Shown one piece after another: positions 47,865 to 55,340 of a DNA stretch of 64,000 nucleotides (positions are counted from its first letter, which is position 1; each line of letters begins with the position of its first letter). The stretch comes from CAVTJX01 sp963735175 (GTDB taxonomy: Bacteria; Electryoneota; RPQS01): NCBI GenBank assembly GCA_963735175.1, contig CAVTJX010000008.1, forward strand, positions 1 through 64,000, written 5' to 3'. The notes below the pieces were generated by a model. It was given only the letters and a program-made list of their open reading frames with translations. It was not told the origin of the DNA and ran no database searches. A program made the position numbers and the translations under genes.

Positions 47865-48995
47865 TCAGATGCGAATGTCGAACTTGGCGAGCTGCTCCTT
47901 CATCCAGGCAAACGGGATCACCTTTTCCTGCGGATGCGCGCCGGGGGCCACCTTGCCGAGGTAAATCGCCAGCGCCACGGCGGCGGCGGGGAAACCCGTC
48001 ACCTGTTCCATCGCCGAGAGCCCCGTCTTCTCGTCCTGCTTCACCACCAATTCGATTTTTTCCTCGCGGCTCTGGTCGCCGCGGGCGCTGACGCGGAACA
48101 GCACCATGTCGGGCACCTGCTTGGGCAGTTTGGCCTCCAGCACGCGCACCAGCATCTGCCGCGGGCTGACGTCGCAGCCGTTGAATTTGTACGGCTGGCT
48201 TTCGGAAAGGCCGAGGTCGCGCAGATACTGCAGCGCCTCGATGTGGCCCGGATAGCGGATCGTCTTGTAACTGAGGCGGCGAAGCCGGCCTTCCAGTGTC
48301 CGCGGCAGCGTCGAGGTGCCGCCCGAGGTGACGAACGCCTCGAAGCGGCCATAGCCCGGAAATTCCACCGTTTCGAGATCGGACAGACTGGGCACCGTGG
48401 CGACATGGCCGTCGCGGATCTCGCGCGCGTCTTCGAAATACTCGTTGACGAGCCCGTGGATCGAGAAGAACTGCGTATACTTCAGCGGCCCCACCGGCTG
48501 CTGCGGCAGCCCGCCCGCGCGGATGTTGAGTTCCTCGCAGCGCTGAAAGCGGCCGACGAGTTCCCACGCGATAATGTTGAGCAGTCCCGGCGAGAAACCG
48601 GTGTCGGGAATGAGGCAAATGCCGCGCGTCTTGGCGTCCTCGTCCAGCGCCAACACTTCGTCGGTGACCTCGAGGCGCATCCCCAGATCCACGTAGGAGA
48701 CGCCGATGGTGAGACAGGCCTTGACGATCTGGCGGTTGAGGAAGTAGGGCACGCAGGAGACGCAGACCTTGACGCCTTCGAGCGCGTTCAACAGACCGTC
48801 GGAGCGCCGGACGTCGAGATGCATCGTGCCGATATTGCCGTCGCCGGCGAGCGCCTTTTCGGCGCTGTCGAGCACGGATTCATCGCGGTCGGCCAGCATC
48901 ACGCGATAGGGACCGTCGGGATGGTGGAGAAAAAAATGCGCCACGGCGCGGCCCATAAAGCCGGCGCCCACGATGAGAATGGAAGGTTTGTCCAT
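47865..48995 (-). CDS. Saccharopine-dehydrogenase-like oxidoreductase 2
   Basis: 376 residues, intact. The start at 48995 (MDKPSILIVGAGFMGRAVAH) is preferred to an ATG eight codons upstream. Rossmann loop VGAGFMGRA, then CVSCVPYFLNRQIVKACLTI, CLIPDTGFSPGLLNIIAWEL, LPQQPVGPLKYTQFFSIHGL, YKTIRYPGHIEALQYLRDLG and a C-terminal GFPAAAVALAIYLGKVAPGA. It is collinear with gene 1 downstream. Two paralogues in tandem, both with the full catalytic domain, suggest different substrates rather than redundancy. Predicted NAD(P)-dependent amino-acid dehydrogenase of the lysine 6-dehydrogenase/saccharopine group, cytoplasmic. Confidence 0.9.
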   Translation of the reverse strand: MDKPSILIVGAGFMGRAVAHFFLHHPDGPYRVMLADRDESVLDSAEKALAGDGNIGTMHLDVRRSDGLLNALEGVKVCVSCVPYFLNRQIVKACLTIGVSYVDLGMRLEVTDEVLALDEDAKTRGICLIPDTGFSPGLLNIIAWELVGRFQRCEELNIRAGGLPQQPVGPLKYTQFFSIHGLVNEYFEDAREIRDGHVATVPSLSDLETVEFPGYGRFEAFVTSGGTSTLPRTLEGRLRRLSYKTIRYPGHIEALQYLRDLGLSESQPYKFNGCDVSPRQMLVRVLEAKLPKQVPDMVLFRVSARGDQSREEKIELVVKQDEKTGLSAMEQVTGFPAAAVALAIYLGKVAPGAHPQEKVIPFAWMKEQLAKFDIRI

Positions 48996-49049
48996 GGAAG
49001 GTGCTCTTTCTGCCGGCACGTAATCAGACCGGCGTCTGGGTTTCCCGGA

Positions 49050-49490
49050 TTATTCGTCAGGATTCGATGGCTTCAAAACGGGATTGAGGTCCGCGGGAAC
49101 AACCAGACCCACGGGCTCCTGCAATTCGAGCAGCCGCCAGGTGAGCAGATGGCCGTTCACCGCGGGATGTGCGAGCACCAGCCGTTCGGCTTCGGCGCGG
49201 TTCTTCGTCTTCAGCAGCCACATGCCGCCGATGGAGGTCGGGTAGCCGCCGCTGAACAGCAGTTGCCCGGCTTGCATCATCTCGCGCAGGTGTTCCCCAA
49301 GCTGTGGCTGGAGGGCTGTGAAGAGCCCCTTGCGCGCGCCCGGCACGGGCTGGAAATGGACTTGAAAATAATAGGGCCCGTAATGGGGCTTCTCGGCTTC
49401 CATCGGGGCGCGGCCCCGGCCGGGACGGGCCGCTGACGCGCGGCGGCGGGGTAGAGCGGATTTCTTGCGGGGTTCCGCGTCGGATTCCAT
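49050..49490 (-). CDS. YCII-related domain protein
   Basis: 146 residues. The first ~30 residues are basic and low in complexity (RKKSALPRRRASAARPGRGR) and may be non-globular or a start mis-assignment; the methionine at residue 30 (MEAEKPHYGPYYFQVHF) is an alternative. The core has FQVHFQPVPGARKGLFTALQ, HLREMMQAGQLLFSGGYPTS, MWLLKTKNRAEAERLVLAHP, the pattern of YciI-like dimeric barrels whose conserved His/Asp pair is of unknown function. It lies 54 bases upstream of the dehydrogenase gene, same strand. Confidence 0.78.
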   Translation of the reverse strand: MESDAEPRKKSALPRRRASAARPGRGRAPMEAEKPHYGPYYFQVHFQPVPGARKGLFTALQPQLGEHLREMMQAGQLLFSGGYPTSIGGMWLLKTKNRAEAERLVLAHPAVNGHLLTWRLLELQEPVGLVVPADLNPVLKPSNPDE

Positions 49491-49569
49491 AGGCCTGCGA
49501 TTCGGTTAAGACGTGGGGAAATATCTCTCTTGAAAGGGCTGTGTTTCTGCGCCGCGACATTTTATTGCG

Positions 49570-49660
49570 CTACTAGCCAACCCGCTCCCGCGGGTTGGAT
49601 TCACCATTGCTGGTTTTCGCGCGCCCCGCAGCCAGCACGCGGGAGCGTGCTGGCTAGTAG
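49570..49660 (+). repeat. Double-hairpin repeat with CTACTAGCC ends, copy 2
   Basis: Hairpin 1 is CAACCCGC-TCCC-GCGGGTTG and hairpin 2 CCAGCACGC-GGGA-GCGTGCTGG, between CTACTAGCC and GGCTAGTAG. Both stems differ from copy 1 (29613) by paired changes, and the loops TCCC and GGGA are complementary. Confidence 0.82.
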
Positions 49661-49698
49661 CGAGGATCGACCGGCGGGAACAAATTATAGATCGAAGA

Positions 49699-50118
49699 TC
49701 ACGTGCGTTCGGCGACAGTCTTCAGCTTTTCGAGGAAATAGCCGCCCCAGGAATTGCGTTCGCGGGCGCAGAGGTCCTCGCTGGGAAAGCCGGTGGCGGT
49801 GAGTGTCAATACCGACTGGTTCTCGTGGGCGTCGATGCTGAATTCCACGCGCGTCAGGAAACTGCCTTCGTCCGGTTCTTCGGGATTCAAGAGCTGCGGC
49901 ATCGTGTAGGCGAAGGCATAGGGCGGCGACAGCAGCACGATTTCACCCTCGCTCAGGCGGCCGTCGGCGTCACGCTTGCGCAGCGTGCCCGCGAGGCGCA
50001 GGTCGTTGTGGACCCACGCGCAGGAATCCCACTGCCGGATGAGTTGCGGCTCGGTAATCGCGGCGAAGACCCGTTGCGGCGGCGCGGCAACGACGGTTTT
50101 CAGTTCAAAGGAATGCAT
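49699..50118 (-). CDS. SRPBCC/AHSA1-like protein
   Basis: 139 residues with the START-like fold: VVAAPPQRVFAAITEPQLIR at the start, WVHNDLRLAGTLRKRD, EGEIVLLSPPYAFAYTMPQL, then TRVEFSIDAHENQSVLTLTA and a long C-terminal helix (GYFLEKLKTVAERT). Activator-of-Hsp90-like SRPBCC proteins bind hydrophobic ligands; the ligand here is unknown. It stands alone between a repeat and the lipid kinase. Confidence 0.85.
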   Translation of the reverse strand: MHSFELKTVVAAPPQRVFAAITEPQLIRQWDSCAWVHNDLRLAGTLRKRDADGRLSEGEIVLLSPPYAFAYTMPQLLNPEEPDEGSFLTRVEFSIDAHENQSVLTLTATGFPSEDLCARERNSWGGYFLEKLKTVAERT

Positions 50119-50167
50119 AAAACGTATCCGGAAGCATGTGCATTAAAATCGGTACGTCACGTTCGCA

Positions 50168-51103
50168 TCAGGCGAGAATGATGCGCTCGCTGTCTTCTAC
50201 TGTAAAGCGCACGGGCGTGCCGCCGTAGGCGTCGCCGTCGAGTTGCACATAGGTGGCGGGCTCGGCTTCCACGGTGATTTCGGCGGCCCGGCCGATAGTC
50301 GCGCCGGGCACCGCGGCCAGCGTTTCAAACAGCATCCCCACCGCGAACTTGCCAAGGTCCCACTTGGACTTGCCGCTGAGAATCGCATAGGCCAGTTCGG
50401 GCCGGTGCGGATCGGAATTGCGCAGCACGCGGAACGGCCCGCCGTAATACGCGCCGCGACCCACGATGATGCCCAGCACGTCTTCCGGCCCCGGTTCGCC
50501 GTCGATGGTGACGCGGAAGCGCGGCGCGTTGTAGGCAAAGTAACTGGGCAGGAATTCCAGCATGTAGGCTCCCTGGGAGAGGAGCTTCTTCATCGGCACG
50601 CCGGTGCGGTGCACGACCATCGCGTCAAAGCCCACACTGCCGACGCTGGCGAAGGGGCGGTCATTGCACAGCCCCAGCCGCACCCGCTGCGTGAGGCCCG
50701 ATTCCAGCAGTTCCAGCCATTTTTCGGGCGTGCGTGGAATGTGCCAGTTGAGGGCGAAGAGGTTGATCGAGCCGCCGGGGAAATAGGCAATATGCACATG
50801 CGCGGGCAGGCGGGCGATGGTGCCGTAGAGCGTGCCGTCGCCGCCGATGATGATGACCGCTTTCAGTTTTTCGATCAGCGCCTGGCGTTCGCTGACAGGC
50901 TGTTGCTCGAGATGCTCGGTGCTCATCGCTTTGTAGCCGCGCTGCCGCAGCAGGGCGACCAACCGCCGGGCGCGGGCCTTGGTGACCGCGTTCCCCGAGA
51001 GCGGATTAAAGATGACCAGCGTCTGTTCCACCGCGAAGGGATGTGACATCGCGGCCTCCGGGTCTTCGTCCTGTTGCGGCAGAGTGATCGGCCCGTAGGT
51101 CAT
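50168..51103 (-). CDS. Diacylglycerol/sphingosine-kinase-family lipid kinase
   Basis: 311 residues. The catalytic domain begins TLVIFNPLSGNAVTKARARR; IIIGGDGTLYGTIARL holds the GGDGT nucleotide loop, and AYFPGGSINLFALNWHIPRT is the GTxNxxA-type loop with Ser instead of Thr. The C-terminal beta domain has GSVGFDAMVVHRTGVPMKKL, RVTIDGEPGPEDVLGIIVGR and ATYVQLDGDAYGGTPVRFTV. It uses ATP to phosphorylate lipid alcohols. The start at 51103 has GAGGAA; an ATG at 51049 is possible. Its start overlaps the stop of the 67-aa gene (ATGA), so it belongs to the 51.8-50.2 kb operon. Confidence 0.9.
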   Translation of the reverse strand: MTYGPITLPQQDEDPEAAMSHPFAVEQTLVIFNPLSGNAVTKARARRLVALLRQRGYKAMSTEHLEQQPVSERQALIEKLKAVIIIGGDGTLYGTIARLPAHVHIAYFPGGSINLFALNWHIPRTPEKWLELLESGLTQRVRLGLCNDRPFASVGSVGFDAMVVHRTGVPMKKLLSQGAYMLEFLPSYFAYNAPRFRVTIDGEPGPEDVLGIIVGRGAYYGGPFRVLRNSDPHRPELAYAILSGKSKWDLGKFAVGMLFETLAAVPGATIGRAAEITVEAEPATYVQLDGDAYGGTPVRFTVEDSERIILA

Positions 51104-51303
51104 GAAGGTTCCTCGGAAAGAGAGGTGCTGCTGCGCGTCACGGGTTGCGTTGCTTGCGATTCGCGGATAATACGCATTATTTCCTGCATATGCTGCACGA
51201 TTCGAAACTTCTCCTCGATCGGCAGTCGCGCGAGCTGCATTCGGCGCTCTTGCTTCCGCCGAAGGATTTCGGTCAGGCCCGGGTTGTCTGGGAGTCTGTC
51301 CAC
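51100..51303 (-). CDS. 67-aa basic helical protein
   Basis: The GTG at 51303 has GGAG six bases upstream and is preferred to an ATG at 51321. The product is basic and helical (NPGLTEILRRKQERRMQLAR, IEEKFRIVQHMQEIMRII), resembling the many short proteins of the form ...LP(i/y)xEK(l/i)xIvxxMQ... that occur in pairs with unknown partners. It lies between the GNAT gene (31-base overlap) and the lipid kinase gene (4-base overlap). Function unknown. Confidence 0.6.
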   Translation of the reverse strand: MDRLPDNPGLTEILRRKQERRMQLARLPIEEKFRIVQHMQEIMRIIRESQATQPVTRSSTSLSEEPS

Positions 51304-51791
51304 GGAATCTCCTGAGCGCATCGCGTCAAATCGAGTTCCATATAGTATGCGCCCGCCACCGGGTTGTAGCGGTAGGGGGGAATTTCCACGAAGCCCTGGG
51401 CGCGGTAGAGGGCGACGGCTTTGGGCATAAGATCGGCAATCGTATCCAGCCGCAGCGCCCGGTAGCCGATGATACGCGCGTCGGCAATAATCTGTTCCGA
51501 GAGCCGCCGCCCCAGCCCCGTGCCGCGCGCGGCGGGCCGCACATACAGCCGTTTCATCTCGCCGATGCCATCTTCCAGCCGGTGCAGCGCGGCGCAGCCC
51601 ACGGGTTCACCATCAAGATATGCAACATACAACCGCCCCCACGGCGCCGCATACTCCCCCGGCAAACTTTCAAGTTCCTGCTCAAACCCCTGAAAGCACA
51701 AACTAAACCCCAGCGACTCCGCGTACTCTTGAAAGAGGGCGCAGGCGTGTAAGAGGTGTGGGGGTGTGGTAGCTTCGAGAATTGAGGGCAT
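51273..51791 (-). CDS. GNAT-family N-acetyltransferase
   Basis: 172 residues. The acetyl-CoA site is GEMKRLYVRPAARGTGLGRR (motif A, RxxGxG/A type), followed by IIADARIIGYRALRLDTIAD and the C-terminal AVALYRAQGFVEIPPYRYNP. The N-terminus HACALFQEYAESLGFSLCFQ is typical of the PPHLLHA-type GNATs. The acceptor is unknown. It is the first gene of a three-gene operon with the small basic protein and the lipid kinase. The start at 51791 (MPSILEATTPPHLL) is chosen over an ATG nine codons upstream. Confidence 0.9.
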   Translation of the reverse strand: MPSILEATTPPHLLHACALFQEYAESLGFSLCFQGFEQELESLPGEYAAPWGRLYVAYLDGEPVGCAALHRLEDGIGEMKRLYVRPAARGTGLGRRLSEQIIADARIIGYRALRLDTIADLMPKAVALYRAQGFVEIPPYRYNPVAGAYYMELDLTRCAQEIPWTDSQTTRA

Positions 51792-51814
51792 CCTAATCGA
51801 GCAAATATTAAAAA

Positions 51815-52537
51815 TCACGGAATCTTTGAAAGATCGGAGTCCAGCAGACGAAGAACGTCCGCAATGCGAATGAGGATCAGGCTGCCGCGCGCTTTCGCTC
51901 CGATTTTTGCCAATATATAGTTATACGGCGCGGAGATTCTTCCTACTAAGACATCATTTGGCGGAACTTTAGAAGCAGCATTTAGCACATCTTGAAGTCG
52001 CTTTTTTGAACTTTCGCTCTCGTGCGCAAAATAATTTCTAAAAACGACCGCAAGGTCCACCAAATCCTTATCTTCCTTTGTCCATGAAGGGTTAGTAAAG
52101 TGAATCGTCGCAAGGTGACGGATTTCCTCTATCAAGTCTTCGGCGCTCTCAACCGTGATATTGCGACCATTTCGATCCTTGAGTGCTCTCGCTTTATCGC
52201 GGCTAATTGTTGCAGGCCTGCTGCCGAATTTCAAGTGCTTTGCTGCCTCGTCGCCTTGCTTTCGTCGCACCGACTCTATGATCTGGCGCTCCAGATCTTG
52301 ATAGAATGGTGTTGGAAAACGCTGGAGAAGGTTAAGAAGCACCTCAGAAAAACAGGATTCAAGCGCCAACCCTGCCTTGATCATCACAGATGCTGCTGCG
52401 AAATTCCTTATCTCGACTCGCTCTGGCCTTCCTACGGCGGCACCTTCAATAATCTCCAGAGTGCGCTCGAGCCGGAGTATTTCCTGTATCGTTTCTTTGA
52501 CTGCTTTCTCGGGGCGGTCGATATGTGTGGGTGGCAT
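51815..52537 (-). CDS. HEPN-like protein paired with DUF262
   Basis: 240 residues, mostly helical. RNYFAHES near residue 167-174 is an Rx4H motif as found in HEPN RNases, preceded by LVDLAVVF. Other segments: IRNFAAASVMIKAGLALESC, FYQDLERQIIESVRRKQGDE, EDLIEEIRHLATIHFTNPSW. It may belong to the MAE_28990-like HEPN group, which I recall next to DUF262 proteins, but this is from memory. It starts 8 bases after the DUF262 gene stop, so the two form an operon. The region is AT-richer than its flanks, suggesting transfer. A defence or toxin role is inferred. Confidence 0.7.
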   Translation of the reverse strand: MPPTHIDRPEKAVKETIQEILRLERTLEIIEGAAVGRPERVEIRNFAAASVMIKAGLALESCFSEVLLNLLQRFPTPFYQDLERQIIESVRRKQGDEAAKHLKFGSRPATISRDKARALKDRNGRNITVESAEDLIEEIRHLATIHFTNPSWTKEDKDLVDLAVVFRNYFAHESESSKKRLQDVLNAASKVPPNDVLVGRISAPYNYILAKIGAKARGSLILIRIADVLRLLDSDLSKIP

Positions 52538-52545
52538 GATTTATG

Positions 52546-53571
52546 TTAACGCTTTAACAATCCAATCAGAATGTCACGCCGAGTCTCGCGCTTGGCTTTC
52601 TTGTTGGGACCCTCGATAACGGTTTTGTAATAAGTAAGTGCATCGCCCTTCAGGGAGGATTTCCGCTGAAGCTTTGTGTTGAGGCTCTTCAGAGCCGATA
52701 CCATCAACGAGTTGGACTTGTGTCGGTCCCCAATCCGTGCTAATGCGGAAAATATTCCATAGAAATCAGCCTTCTTTACAAATCGACTGTCTCCGAGCCC
52801 AATGAGTATTTTGTCGATCACGGCGAGGATGCCAAGGAACTTCTTCTTGTGAGAGTTTTGACTTGGAAAAGAATCCTGATAATCTATGTAAAATTGATCT
52901 AAGTTCTCTGTACCTTCTTGAACGTCGGCTAAAAGCACAACGATCAACTCGCTTACGAATTCGACATCCTTCATCCGCGCTAAGTCGTCGCGCGAAAACA
53001 TTTCGTGTTTTTGCCAGAACGGCTCATTTGCAATCTTCTCTGACAATTTAAGAAATTCACCTTCATAGAGAGAGTGTCGAAGTTCCTGTTTATTGAGCTT
53101 TGAGACAACCCAGTTTAATCGGGCAAACATCGCCTTGATTTCGTCCTCGCCAAGATTCCGTACTTCCTGTACGGCAAGGCTATAATCCCAAATTGCCTGC
53201 TGTAAATCCTCCGGAAGCTCGGAATACCGTTTTCCAACGTGTTCTTTATAAGCAGTGGATACAGGGTACCTTCTCTCGTTGAGCGGTTTTAATTGATACT
53301 GATCCTTCATGAAGTGGAGGATGGCGCGGAGACGTTGTTGCCCATCCACAACTTCGTAGACCGTCTTTCGTTTCCCCCCTTGATCTTCTGTCACCAAATT
53401 CAAATAGACTTGCGGTATAGGTTGGTCGGTAATGATGCTGTCGATCAGAAAGCACTGCTGAGCCGGAGACCATATTGGGTTCCGTTGATATTTCGGATTC
53501 AGCTTCAGCGTCTCTTTGTCATATTCGCTGAGGAACCAGTTTAAACCGTGGTGATTGGGCTGGAGTCGCAA
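52546..53571 (-). CDS. DUF262-domain protein
   Basis: 341 residues. The N-terminal ParB/sulfiredoxin-like DUF262 domain is clear: LNPKYQRNPIWSPAQQCFLI, SIITDQPIPQVYLNLV and YEVVDGQQRLRAILHFMKDQ with the DGQQR motif. The middle has VQEVRNLGEDEIKAMFARLN and LNKQELRHSLYEGEFLKLSE, typical of GmrS-like proteins; no HNH/DUF1524 domain follows, so unlike GmrSD the nuclease could be the HEPN partner. DUF262 proteins use NTP in known defence systems. Intact, AT-rich and coupled with the HEPN gene. Confidence 0.9.
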   Translation of the reverse strand: MRLQPNHHGLNWFLSEYDKETLKLNPKYQRNPIWSPAQQCFLIDSIITDQPIPQVYLNLVTEDQGGKRKTVYEVVDGQQRLRAILHFMKDQYQLKPLNERRYPVSTAYKEHVGKRYSELPEDLQQAIWDYSLAVQEVRNLGEDEIKAMFARLNWVVSKLNKQELRHSLYEGEFLKLSEKIANEPFWQKHEMFSRDDLARMKDVEFVSELIVVLLADVQEGTENLDQFYIDYQDSFPSQNSHKKKFLGILAVIDKILIGLGDSRFVKKADFYGIFSALARIGDRHKSNSLMVSALKSLNTKLQRKSSLKGDALTYYKTVIEGPNKKAKRETRRDILIGLLKR

Positions 53572-53720
53572 GATGTACTCCTCCGATAGTTGAGTTTTGG
53601 ACCTAAGCAGACGGGCAAAGCCGGCTACTAACTATTTCTGGAATTCGTTCGTTGTCGATAATTCCCGCCGAGGCAAGTCGTCCGCGCCCTGCCCGAAATC
53701 CATCTCAAAAAAACACCAAC

Positions 53721-53780
53721 CCGCCGCGCGGGGTCTAACCAGAGTGAGGACAACGGCACAGGCGAGAACAAGACCCTGCC
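53721..53780 (-). repeat. 60-bp palindrome-ended repeat, copy 3
   Basis: On the minus strand it starts GGCAGGGTCTTGTT and ends GTTAGACCCCGCGCGGCGG; same length and ends as the copies at 13655 and 26782. It directly abuts boundary-like repeat copy B. Confidence 0.75.
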
Positions 53781-53782
53781 GA

Positions 53783-53820
53783 AATCCGCTTCTTCCCCTC
53801 ATTCCCACATGAACGCATCC
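53783..53820 (+). repeat. Boundary-like repeat, copy B
   Basis: ATCCGCTTCTTCCCCTCATT, then CCCACATGAACGCATCC, matching copies at 8785 and 54585 in order and wording. Confidence 0.55.
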
Positions 53821-53832
53821 CCACCTTCGAGT

Positions 53833-54213
53833 CTACTCGTTCTCTAAATATCTTTCGGCGGCTTGAATGAACTGCTCTGCGCGGTCCAGATGGATCGCAA
53901 TATCAGCCGTGGTTGACTCGTATTCGATCAGATAGTCGCAGATGTGGCGCGCGTTCTCCGCGCTCGACAGGAATTTGTGCAATTCCGGCGGCAGCAGGCC
54001 CGTGACGATGAACTCCTTGTTGAAGGCGGAGATGAGCGCGGAGTGCTTCTTGAATTTGCGGCCGCGCGCATCGAGCAGCGCCGTAGCCGCATAGAACATC
54101 GCATAATAGGCACGTGAGGCGGCAAAATCACTGCTCTCCGCGTTCAGCAGCATTCGCGCGGCGGATAGGCTGCGGCGGGCCTTTTCCAGCCAGCGGGCTT
54201 GGTCCCTTGTCAC
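53833..54213 (-). CDS. HEPN-domain protein (UPF0332-like)
   Basis: 126 residues. Helix pattern DQARWLEKARRSLSAARMLL, FAASRAYYAMFYAATALLDA, KKHSALISAFNKEFIVTGLL and SSAENARHICDYLIEYESTT is that of HEPN proteins of the UPF0332 type, found next to nucleotidyltransferases. There is no clear Rx4-6H motif, so RNase activity is uncertain. It overlaps the nucleotidyltransferase gene upstream by four bases (ATGA). These pairs are proposed toxin-antitoxin or NTP-binding modules. Confidence 0.85.
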   Translation of the reverse strand: MTRDQARWLEKARRSLSAARMLLNAESSDFAASRAYYAMFYAATALLDARGRKFKKHSALISAFNKEFIVTGLLPPELHKFLSSAENARHICDYLIEYESTTADIAIHLDRAEQFIQAAERYLENE

Positions 54214-54530
54214 AGGGCAATCCCTTCGCGGCGAACATTGGTGAGCAGTGCCTTGTCGCCCCTGCGATATTCGTCGGTGGAGACGAACATCGGGGAGATG
54301 AAGACGCCGTGCTGTTGCGACACCGCGGTGGTGACATCCTCGCTGTGTAAGATTTCCTGATACGGATTAACTTCCCCCCGCAGCACCACCAGCACGTCGA
54401 TGTCGGAATCCGGCTCGGCGTCGCCGCGGGCCTGGCTGCCGTAGAGCACCAGCCGCTCGAGGCGCTCGCCGTAGAGCGCTTCAAGCTGCGCGCGCAGTTC
54501 CGTCAGGATTTGCTGAAGCTGAGGATTCAT
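54210..54530 (-). CDS. Minimal nucleotidyltransferase paired with HEPN
   Basis: 106 residues from the ATG at 54530. The active site is GSQARGDAEPDSDIDVLVVL (GSx10DxD). It is shorter than full nucleotidyltransferases, as usual for minimal ones. N-terminal helix QLQQILTELRAQLEALYGER. Unlike the pair at 35 kb, the partner lacks the Rx4HxY motif. The frame reads further upstream but crosses a repeat (54585-54656), so this start is chosen. Pair function is inferred from the arrangement. Confidence 0.87.
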   Translation of the reverse strand: MNPQLQQILTELRAQLEALYGERLERLVLYGSQARGDAEPDSDIDVLVVLRGEVNPYQEILHSEDVTTAVSQQHGVFISPMFVSTDEYRRGDKALLTNVRREGIAL

Positions 54531-54584
54531 TCTAATGCCCTGTGTCACGCAAGGGGTGAGGGCACCCTTCGCGGCGTCCGGTTC

Positions 54585-54656
54585 ATCCGCCTCTGTTCCC
54601 ATGCACGCTTGTGAACGCACCCCCAGTTCACAAACTCTTATCCCCCGTCCCGATCT
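54585..54656 (+). repeat. Boundary-like repeat, copy C
   Basis: ATCCGCCTCTGTTCCCATG, GTGAACGCACC, GTTCACAAACTC and a C-rich end, in the same order as copy A (8785). Confidence 0.6.
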
Positions 54657-54729
54657 GCACATCACCTGAACATGCAAACAACATATATTCAATATCCGCA
54701 ACAATTAATAAACATTTCGCATTTTATTA

Positions 54730-54759
54730 TTGACACTGGCCGTTGAACGTATGTATATT
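54730..54759 (+). promoter_or_regulatory. Orphan consensus promoter
   Basis: TTGACA (54730-54735), an 18-base spacer and TATATT (54754-54759), rightward. About 700 bases without a rightward gene follow. The spacer 54531-55460 contains a GCCGGC-AAACCA-GCCGGC hairpin (about 54771-54788), many CTT-rich words and the repeats at 55341; I could not match it to tmRNA, RNase P RNA, 6S or SRP RNA. Confidence 0.6.
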
Positions 54760-55340
54760 GCCCATCCCCGCCGGCAAACCAGCCGGCGACCGAGTGAGGG
54801 CGGTCCGCCACTTAGTACTTTAGCTCTTTGGTCCTTGAGTACTTTCCGCAGCCGTGTCCTTCCTTAGCACCTTGCCTCGCTACTAACCCGACATCGTTGC
54901 GAGCCGCCATTTGATCACTGGCGAACAAAGCTCGCGGCATGGTAAGCGGACGTTCCCGTGCGGCCCCCCAACCGGACCCGCGGCATACGAGGCCCCGTGG
55001 CTTCACCCCCCACGCCAAAGGAACGCGCCAGACCTCTGAATTTCAGTGTTTCAGCGTTTTCCGAAGGACGGTTGGCTCCTGTCTCCGCCAAGTCTGCGGA
55101 GGACCTTGGGCCGATGATATCTCGTGCGCCGGTGCACACGGCGCACGGACTCCATCCCGAGGGGTACCACATAGAAATGCACCCTCAGCCTCCGCCGTAC
55201 ACAATCGTGTAATCCAGCTTGCGGCGCAGCCGCGCGGAAATCCTGGCCATCACCGGGTCCAGCGCCGCGCGCTGGCGAACGGCAGCACCGCGTCCCCCAT
55301 GCGAGGCGCGCGCGGCGCTCTTTGACAATTGAAATCGGCC

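Noticed and set aside
47799..49436. A 545-codon open frame on the plus strand
   Set aside because: Antisense of the intact dehydrogenase-like gene and its neighbours; His/Arg/Ala-rich composition is typical of a GC-rich shadow.
54958..55212. An 84-codon plus-strand frame in the gyrB-side spacer
   Set aside because: It crosses low-complexity spacer words and has no ribosome-binding site or recognisable domain.
54780..55260. A tmRNA, RNase P RNA or SRP RNA behind the orphan promoter
   Set aside because: None of the conserved core sequences of these RNAs could be found on either strand.
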